Shown here: one piece after another, positions 6,877-10,865 of the stretch | How positions within the stretch are numbered: the stretch's first letter is position 1 | How the letters are laid out: the number at the start of each line of letters is the position of its first letter | Assembly: GCA_030610325.1 (NCBI GenBank) | Contig: JAUWRZ010000038.1 | Span: 1-10,865 of the forward strand | Reading direction: 5' to 3' | DNA: 10,865 nucleotides | From: Sulfurimonadaceae bacterium | Lineage (GTDB): Bacteria; Campylobacterota; Campylobacteria; Campylobacterales; Sulfurimonadaceae | The notes under the pieces: model-generated | Seen by the model: only the letters and a program-made list of their open reading frames with translations | What the model was told of the DNA's origin: nothing | Database searches by the model: none | Position numbers and translations under genes: made by a program

Positions 6877-7586
6877 TCTATCTTGACCTTGAGACGACAG
6901 GCCTGGAAAAAGGTGACAGGATCTGTTCGGTCGGTCTGATCGGTGTGGATGGTGATCAGATAGTGACACTAAGTGATCTCATAAGAGCGCCTAAGAAGAT
7001 CCGTCCGGAGGCGATGGCTGTCCATCACATCACTAATGAGATGGTCCGCGAAGCTCCGGGTTTTAGTGAAAGTGAATGCGCGCTCTGGCTGGATGCACAT
7101 AATAGTACCGACAACATCCTCGTAGCGCATAATATAGAGTTTGATCTGAGGATGTTACAAAAAGAGGGGATGGTCTGGCAAGGCGGTATCATCGATACGC
7201 TTAAATGTACAAAACATCTGATCACAGAGATCGACCGCTTCTCTTTACAGTATCTACGTTATGAACTGGCTCTCTATAAGAGCGAGAAGGAGGCAGCGGC
7301 TACTATGAACATCGAACTCAATGCCCATTCGGTGATGAGTGATGCCCTGCATGTCAAGTTGCTCCACGAATATATAAGCGATATAGCTGATGATGAACGT
7401 CTTATGGAGCTCACTGTGGAGCAGGCTCTGGTGAAAAAGTTCGTCTTTGGAAAATATAAGGGTCGTTATATCGAGGAGATCGCGATGCAAGATAGAGGTT
7501 ATCTGCAATGGATGTTGGAGAACATGTTTGATATGGATAGTGATCTACGATATAGTGTCAGACATTATTTAAAGGAGGTCAGATGA
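6870..7586 (+). CDS. ExoX-like 3'-5' exonuclease of the DEDDh (DnaQ) family
   Basis: Predicted cytoplasmic Mg-dependent 3'-5' DNA exonuclease, 238 residues. The DEDDh fold (about 1-170) has Exo I DLETTG (D6, E8), Exo II HNIEFD (87-92, D92) and Exo III with H153 and D158 in HSVMSDA. All five catalytic residues are therefore present. A C-terminal module (about 191-218) with FGKYKGRYIEEIA and DRGYLQWML resembles the C-terminal domain of exodeoxyribonuclease X, which favours ExoX over the DNA polymerase III epsilon subunit. The start is GTG with AAAGG (6858-6862) seven bases upstream, inside the preceding gene. Likely roles are mismatch repair or recombination. The true replicative epsilon subunit cannot be excluded, but it lacks this C-terminal module. 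Confidence 0.88.
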   Translation: MLIYLDLETTGLEKGDRICSVGLIGVDGDQIVTLSDLIRAPKKIRPEAMAVHHITNEMVREAPGFSESECALWLDAHNSTDNILVAHNIEFDLRMLQKEGMVWQGGIIDTLKCTKHLITEIDRFSLQYLRYELALYKSEKEAAATMNIELNAHSVMSDALHVKLLHEYISDIADDERLMELTVEQALVKKFVFGKYKGRYIEEIAMQDRGYLQWMLENMFDMDSDLRYSVRHYLKEVR

Positions 7587-7954
7587 AAGTAGCTGTTCGA
7601 TGTGAATCACCACTCTTGCAGCGGAGTCTGGAGATCTTCTTACACGATAATCTGAGCTCGATCAAACAGTGTGATGTAGTCATACGCGACAAAGCTGCGC
7701 CTGATGACCCACACCCAACACTGTTGATCGGGTCCTCTTCTGATGCTGACCTGATAAAACCATTTTCTCGTTCGCAACTGGTGATGACTATTGAGAAGAT
7801 AGGTTCAGATGCCCAGCCTATACGTTTAAAACGTGCTGAAGATAGTAGAAAAGAGGAGAAGGATGTGGCAGTGCTTGAGCAGCGTATTTCACTCTTGACA
7901 CAGGAGTATCAGCAGAACATCCTAAGAACGGTTCGGGAGTTCTATGAAGAGTAG
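7583..7954 (+). CDS. Small protein resembling a degenerate receiver domain with a C-terminal coiled coil
   Basis: Not recognised as a named family. The 123-residue product begins MKVAVRCESPLLQRSLEIFL, like the first strand and helix of a receiver. It continues with CDVVIRDK (30-37) where a receiver has its phospho-acceptor strand, TLLIGSSS (46-53) like strand 4, and LIKPFSRSQLVMTI (57-70) closely like the strand 5 to helix 5 segment with the conserved Lys-Pro-Phe. The acidic pair after strand 1 is missing and the body is only about 73 residues, so phosphorylation seems unlikely. Residues 84-123 are charged and heptad-like, probably a coiled coil. Its ATG overlaps the previous stop by four bases (ATGA), with AAGGAGG upstream, and its end overlaps rsmD by 11 bases. 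The receiver reading is inference from pattern only. Confidence 0.85.
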   Translation: MKVAVRCESPLLQRSLEIFLHDNLSSIKQCDVVIRDKAAPDDPHPTLLIGSSSDADLIKPFSRSQLVMTIEKIGSDAQPIRLKRAEDSRKEEKDVAVLEQRISLLTQEYQQNILRTVREFYEE

Positions 7955-8528
7955 AGAGTTTGTGACTAAGATCATATCGGGTGAGTATAAGGGGAAGAGT
8001 CTGAAGCTCCCTTCCAGGGTGACGACTCGAAGTTCTAAAAGTATCGTTCTCGAGTCATTTTTCAATACAGTCCAGTTTGAGATCATCGACTCAGTCTTTG
8101 TCGAGCTTTTTGCCGGAAGCGGGTCGATCGGACTTGAAGCACTGAGCCGTGGAGCAGCGCAGATCCATTTTATGGAGCGTGACCGGGACGCTTTGAAGGT
8201 GCTGGAGCAAAATATCCGACAGACAGACCCATCTAGATGTGAGGTCTATCGTGGTGATACGTTTAGCAACATCGCTGGAGTCATCGAAACGTTAAAGAGA
8301 GAGGGCAGAGAAGCCTATTTTTACATAGACCCGCCATTCTCCATCCGTGAGGGACATGAGGATATCTATGAACAGATGATAAGCCTTATCCGTACACTTC
8401 CCTCTGAGATCGTAAGACTGATCATCATCGAGCACATGACAGGACTCGAACTGCCTGAAGAGTTAGGTGCGCATAGTAAAGGTAAGAGTAAGAAGTTTGG
8501 CAAGACCTCACTCTCTTATTATTTGTAA
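7944..8528 (+). CDS. rsmD: 16S rRNA (guanine-966-N2) methyltransferase RsmD
   Basis: S-adenosylmethionine-dependent methyltransferase acting on 16S rRNA during 30S assembly, 194 residues. The N-terminal ISGEYKGKSLKLP (11-23) is the usual RsmD opening. The SAM-binding motif LFAGSGSIGLEALSRGA (55-71) follows, then MERD (77-80) as the acidic end of strand 2, DPPF (129-132) as the catalytic motif IV for exocyclic amine methylation, and FGKTSLSYY near the C terminus. The start overlaps the upstream gene by 11 bases. It is the last gene of the operon; the nearest T-tract that could end the transcript is at 8794-8799. Confidence 0.95.
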   Translation: MKSREFVTKIISGEYKGKSLKLPSRVTTRSSKSIVLESFFNTVQFEIIDSVFVELFAGSGSIGLEALSRGAAQIHFMERDRDALKVLEQNIRQTDPSRCEVYRGDTFSNIAGVIETLKREGREAYFYIDPPFSIREGHEDIYEQMISLIRTLPSEIVRLIIIEHMTGLELPEELGAHSKGKSKKFGKTSLSYYL

Positions 8529-8773
8529 CGCCAAACGAACAAGTCCGTTTAACTACGATATCTCCCGTTAAGAGGTCATGCTGAGAGCATGATCTTAGGG
8601 AGTAAGATCACATCAATAGATGCAGCAGGCCCCGCACTATTTGCATTCTATGCTTTGAGATGGCATAGAACAGACCTGCTTTAGGGTCGTATGTCTCAAA
8701 CCTCTGTCCTTCAATATTGACTTGCTTGGATCAATAGCATTAGAAATATCTTTGAGAAAATACCCCTTATAAA
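8529..8773 (+). other. Structured non-coding region between rsmD and flgI
   Basis: This stretch has no convincing gene on either strand but several inverted repeats. AAACG/CGTTT at 8533-8537 and 8546-8550. TCATGCT/AGCATGA at 8576-8582 and 8586-8592 around a GAG loop. GATCTTA/TAAGATC at 8591-8597 and 8603-8609 around GGGAG, which shares bases with the previous hairpin so the two compete at their junction. AGCAGG/CCTGCT at 8624-8629 and 8675-8680, enclosing the eight-pair stem TTCTATGC/GCATAGAA at 8646-8653 and 8663-8670. This could be a 3' UTR processing or termination region, an undescribed small RNA, or a decayed element. I do not recognise a known RNA family. Confidence 0.45.
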
Positions 8774-8799
8774 AGATCTGGAACAAGATCTGCTTTTTT
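8774..8799 (+). terminator. Possible intrinsic terminator of the rsmD operon, overlapping the flgI promoter
   Basis: AGATCT (8774-8779) can pair with AGATCT (8786-8791) around a six-base loop, followed by GC and six T. The layout is that of a Rho-independent terminator, but the stem is short with only two G-C pairs. The same bases hold the sigma-54 promoter at 8779-8794, which is the stronger reading. Confidence 0.3.
8779..8794 (+). promoter_or_regulatory. Sigma-54 (RpoN) promoter of flgI
   Basis: TGGAACAAGATCTGCT compared with the sigma-54 consensus TGGCACRNNNNTTGCW: the invariant GG (8780-8781) and GC (8792-8793) are exactly ten bases apart, and ten of the twelve specified positions match. 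Transcription would start near 8805, leaving about 16 bases that include AAGGA (8810-8814) before the flgI ATG at 8821. In Campylobacterota the rod, ring and hook genes are characteristically RpoN-dependent with the FlgS/FlgR two-component system. No FlgR-type enhancer site was identified. Confidence 0.75.
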
Positions 8800-8820
8800 C
8801 CATTCAAGTAAGGAAAAAAG

Positions 8821-9867
8821 ATGCGAATAGTCACATTTCTTCTAGCAATACTCCTGACACTCTCTGCCAGCAAGATCAAAGATGTCTCCAATGTCGTTGG
8901 TGTGAGGGATAATCAGCTTATAGGGTATTCGCTGGTCGTAGGACTTAAAAAGACTGGTGATGGGACGACATCGAAGTTCACGCTGCAATCAATAGCGAAC
9001 ATGCTCAAAGCGATGAACATCGATATGTCACCGGTCGATATCAAATCAAAGAACGTCGCGGCAGTCGTCGTGACAGCCAAACTGGGTGCTTTTTCCCGTC
9101 AGGGCGATAAGTTCGATGTGGTCGTCTCCTCGATAGGTGATGCCAAGTCCATCGAAGGCGGTACCTTGTTGATGACACCACTCAAGGGGGTCGATGGCAA
9201 GATCTATGCTCTGGCCCAGGGTCCGGTAAGTATCGGTGGGATGAATCAGCGTGGCGGTGGATCACAGTCTCATCCTACAACGGCGCAGGTCTTTAATGGT
9301 GGTTTTGTGGAGCGGGAGATCGATTATGATCTCTACAACCAGGAGTTTATCACGCTATCGATGAAAGAGGCGAACTTTGCCAATGCCATAGGGATACAAA
9401 ATGCGATAAACACCTTTTATAATACTCAGGTCGCAGTAGCCCTTGACCCTCGTTCGATCAGACTCAAACGTCCTGAGAACCGCTCGATGATAGAGTTTCT
9501 GGCTGATGTCCAGGAGATGGAGACCGTCTATAAGCCAAAGTCGAGGATCGTCATCAACGAACGTACCGGAACGGTGATAGCGGGAGTGGATATCTTTATC
9601 CAGCCGGTGGTGATAACCCATGGTGATATCACTATCAAGATACTCTCTGAAGAGACTCTACGTCAGCCAGCAGGTAGTGTCACAGTCGATGAAGACCTTG
9701 TCATCGGTCTCAATGAGAACGAACTCTATACAAAAAAAGGTACGACGACCGTAGCCAATGTGACACGCTCACTGCAAAAACTGGGAGCAACACCAAAGGA
9801 TATCATCGCGATACTTGAAGCGATGAAAAGTGCCGGTGCGATAGTCGCTGATCTGGAGGTGATCTAG
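8821..9867 (+). CDS. flgI: Flagellar P-ring protein FlgI
   Basis: Periplasmic protein, 348 residues, that polymerises around the flagellar rod in the peptidoglycan layer to form the P-ring bushing. The N-terminal signal peptide (basic MR, hydrophobic 3-14, likely cut after LSA at 16) supports Sec export and this start. Family blocks are KIKDVSNVVGVRDNQLIGYSLVVGL (18-42, given here as the first conserved block), GDKFDV through IGDAKSIEGGTLLMTPLKG (95-123), GGMNQRGGGSQSHPTTA (139-155) and NERTGTV (246-252). AAGGA (8810-8814) lies six bases before the ATG, behind a sigma-54-like promoter. The next gene follows without a gap, and its ribosome binding site lies within the last codons of this one. 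Confidence 0.97.
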   Translation: MRIVTFLLAILLTLSASKIKDVSNVVGVRDNQLIGYSLVVGLKKTGDGTTSKFTLQSIANMLKAMNIDMSPVDIKSKNVAAVVVTAKLGAFSRQGDKFDVVVSSIGDAKSIEGGTLLMTPLKGVDGKIYALAQGPVSIGGMNQRGGGSQSHPTTAQVFNGGFVEREIDYDLYNQEFITLSMKEANFANAIGIQNAINTFYNTQVAVALDPRSIRLKRPENRSMIEFLADVQEMETVYKPKSRIVINERTGTVIAGVDIFIQPVVITHGDITIKILSEETLRQPAGSVTVDEDLVIGLNENELYTKKGTTTVANVTRSLQKLGATPKDIIAILEAMKSAGAIVADLEVI

Positions 9868-10170
9868 ATGTATGCAGGGATGAGTAGTGCGTTAAACAGT
9901 GTCGCGGATCAGAAGATCCCGACAATAGACAAGAGCAGTGACGCATCAGCACTTCGTAAGCAGACTGATCAGTTTGAAGCGGTCATCGTCAAGATGATGC
10001 TTGACAATGCGATGAAAGATGAGAAAAACATCTTTAACAGCTCAAATGATCCGGGTGACAAGATCTATAAGTCGATGTTCAGAGATGAACTATCCAAAGC
10101 AAGTGCAGGCAGCTTCGGCTTCTCGCAGATGCTCTTTGAGTACCTCAGTGAAAGGGGTGCAAAAAGTTAA
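9868..10170 (+). CDS. flgJ: FlgJ, rod-binding domain only
   Basis: Flagellar rod-assembly factor, 100 residues. It corresponds to the N-terminal rod-binding half of enterobacterial FlgJ: ALRKQTDQFEAVIVKMMLDNAMK (28-50, conserved helix), then DPGDKIYKSMFRDELSKA (61-78) and GSFGFSQMLFEYL (81-93). The muramidase domain found in Salmonella FlgJ is absent, which is usual in Campylobacterota, where a separate hydrolase opens the wall. The ATG directly follows the flgI stop. GGAGGTGA (9855-9862), a full complement to the 16S 3' end, lies five bases before it, so translation should be efficient. It probably shares the flgI transcript. Confidence 0.93.
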   Translation: MYAGMSSALNSVADQKIPTIDKSSDASALRKQTDQFEAVIVKMMLDNAMKDEKNIFNSSNDPGDKIYKSMFRDELSKASAGSFGFSQMLFEYLSERGAKS

Positions 10171-10194
10171 CTTTTTTCAGGTTTCTGCCGATAT
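10168..10194 (+). promoter_or_regulatory. Sigma-28 (FliA) promoter of flgM
   Basis: TAAC (10168-10171), 15 bases, then GCCGATAT (10187-10194). The sigma-28 consensus is TAAA-N15-GCCGATAA, so spacing is exact and the -10 matches seven of eight bases; CGATAT is the form typical of Campylobacter and Helicobacter sigma-28 promoters. The -35 overlaps the flgJ stop codon. Start of transcription near 10203 would give a leader of about 35 bases. Sigma-28 control of its own inhibitor FlgM is known in other flagellated bacteria. Confidence 0.7.
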
Positions 10195-10208
10195 AAATAC
10201 TGTAGACT

Positions 10209-10222
10209 TCCTCTTTTGAGGA
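10209..10222 (+). other. Small hairpin in the flgM leader
   Basis: TCCTC (10209-10213) pairs with GAGGA (10218-10222) around TTTT. The right arm is itself Shine-Dalgarno-like, but the better placed AAGGA (10226-10230), six bases before the flgM ATG, is left free just after the stem. It could tune translation; that is inference. Confidence 0.3.
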
Positions 10223-10236
10223 TAGAAGGATAAAGT

Positions 10237-10443
10237 ATGATCTCACGGCTAAATGGCGGGTCTATTCAGACCACATATCAGAAAAATGAGAATAAGAATA
10301 TTACAGAACAAGATGAAACAATGAATGTTTCAAGCCAAGGTGATACCAGTCATATCGAGGCCATAAAAGCTTCGATAGAACAGGGGAATTACAAGCTCGA
10401 TCTTCAGGCTCTGGCCGAGAAGATCGCCGATGAACTAATGTAG
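10237..10443 (+). CDS. flgM: FlgM, anti-sigma-28 factor
   Basis: Small cytoplasmic protein, 68 residues, that binds sigma-28 (FliA) and holds back late flagellar genes until it is removed. The N-terminal half (1-37) is polar and low in hydrophobic residues, as expected for its disordered part, starting MISRLNGGSI. The C-terminal sigma-binding region IEAIKASIEQGNYKLDLQALAEKIADELM (39-67) is the diagnostic part, with the conserved IKxxIxxGxYxxD pattern. It is shorter than the enterobacterial protein of about 97 residues, as is usual in this phylum. AAGGA at 10226-10230 supports the start. It lies behind a sigma-28-like promoter and just ahead of a flgN-like gene, so anti-sigma factor and export chaperone are probably made together. 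Confidence 0.92.
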   Translation: MISRLNGGSIQTTYQKNENKNITEQDETMNVSSQGDTSHIEAIKASIEQGNYKLDLQALAEKIADELM

Positions 10444-10461
10444 AAGATCAAGGATATCAGT

Positions 10462-10865
10462 ATGCTGTCTCACTATTTGCAAAATGCTCTGGACGACCTT
10501 AGAGACCTTATCTCTTTCTCTGAAAAGGATATTTTCGATATCAAAGAGGCAAAGCATGAGGCGCAGTTCGATCGTATGAAGCTCAAAGAAGAGAAGCTTA
10601 AGAGTTTTGAGCAGAAAAAAGCGATGATCGATCATGAGATATCCAAACTGATGACTTCAAATCCCGATAGTGCACTTCCAGAGTTACTTGATGTGGAGCA
10701 GCATCGCTATCTTGAGGACCTTAAAAGTGAACTTTCAAACCTACGTACGATAAATCAACGTTATGCCAAATTGATACTTGGGGTCAGTTCCTTCTACAAC
10801 ACACTGCTTGAACGTGTAGTACCGACAGAGATGCAGGGATACAATAAAGTGGCCTCCAAAGATGC
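10462..10865 (+). CDS. flgN: FlgN-like flagellar export chaperone (cut by the window end)
   Basis: An open frame of 134 codons runs off the right edge. The start ATG has AAGGA (10450-10454) seven bases upstream and lies 18 bases after the flgM stop. The product begins MLSHYLQNALDDLRDLISFS and is almost entirely helical and charged, with a long coiled-coil-like part at about 22-65 and another at about 78-100. The segment after that, LILGVSSFYNTLLERVVP (about 104-121), is amphipathic and typical of the C-terminal part of Campylobacterota FlgN-like proteins. Such proteins bind hook-associated proteins FlgK and FlgL and pilot them to the export gate. The call rests on position next to flgM and on helix pattern, as the family is poorly conserved in sequence. 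The flgK gene would be expected next. Confidence 0.75.
   Translation, partial: MLSHYLQNALDDLRDLISFSEKDIFDIKEAKHEAQFDRMKLKEEKLKSFEQKKAMIDHEISKLMTSNPDSALPELLDVEQHRYLEDLKSELSNLRTINQRYAKLILGVSSFYNTLLERVVPTEMQGYNKVASKD

Noticed and set aside
8556..8561. CGATAT as a possible sigma-28 -10 box after rsmD
   Set aside because: The preceding GC is missing and nothing like TAAA lies 15 bases upstream; CGATAT is frequent by chance in this GATC/ATCG-rich DNA.
8529..8820. tRNA, riboswitch or CRISPR in the longest intergenic gap
   Set aside because: No cloverleaf with a T-loop GTTCRA signature, no known riboswitch core and no regularly spaced direct repeats could be found.
8637..8891. 84-codon minus-strand frame spanning the gap before flgI
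   Set aside because: It overlaps the flgI signal-peptide region, promoter and hairpins, has no family-like sequence, and its start lies within flgI.

Overview
The window reads as chromosomal DNA from a motile member of the Campylobacterota (formerly Epsilonproteobacteria), most like the Sulfurimonas/Sulfuricurvum side of the group. This is inferred from four things: a cbpA-hspR pair preceded by a HAIR-type operator; a FlgJ made only of the rod-binding domain; a flgI-flgJ-flgM-flgN order with sigma-54-like and sigma-28-like promoters; and many sigma-70 -10 boxes (TATAAT) without a good -35. No phage, insertion sequence, CRISPR, tRNA or rRNA was seen. Genus is a guess, because composition and gene order were judged by eye only.

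Layout. (1) 99-1634 (+): purH, the last two steps of IMP synthesis. (2) 1702-2931 (-): a PleD-type response regulator, receiver-receiver-GGDEF, which should make cyclic di-GMP. It ends at a TGA exactly where the conserved Arg of the GGDEF C-terminal motif is expected, and the reading frame continues with family-like sequence beyond it. (3) 2932-3200: a divergent control region with a perfect 10-bp tandem repeat, a 14-bp palindrome and a HAIR-like inverted repeat lying on the -35 box of the next operon. (4) 3201-4482 (+): cbpA (DnaJ-type co-chaperone) and hspR (MerR-family heat-shock repressor), presumably autoregulated through the HAIR box. (5) 4492-5754 (-): murA, the first committed step of peptidoglycan synthesis, converging on hspR with a 9-bp gap. 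(6) 5913-8528 (+): five tightly packed, mostly overlapping genes: an unrecognised soluble protein, an unrecognised four-helix membrane protein, an ExoX-like DEDDh exonuclease, a small protein resembling a degenerate receiver plus coiled coil, and rsmD (16S rRNA methyltransferase). (7) 8529-8820: a structured non-coding stretch with several perfect hairpins, ending in a good sigma-54 promoter match. (8) 8821-10865 (+): flgI (P-ring), flgJ (rod-binding), then flgM (anti-sigma-28) behind a sigma-28-like promoter, and the start of a flgN-like chaperone gene cut by the window edge.

How it fits together. The right-hand end is flagellar assembly with the expected hierarchy: sigma-54 for the ring and rod genes, sigma-28 feeding back on its own inhibitor FlgM. 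The cyclic di-GMP enzyme could affect motility, but nothing in the sequence links it to the flagellar genes. Most of the window is ordinary core genome. I did not find a clearly new multi-gene system. The least explained parts are the two unrecognised genes and the receiver-like gene of the rsmD operon, the structured gap before flgI, and the nonsense codon in the GGDEF gene.
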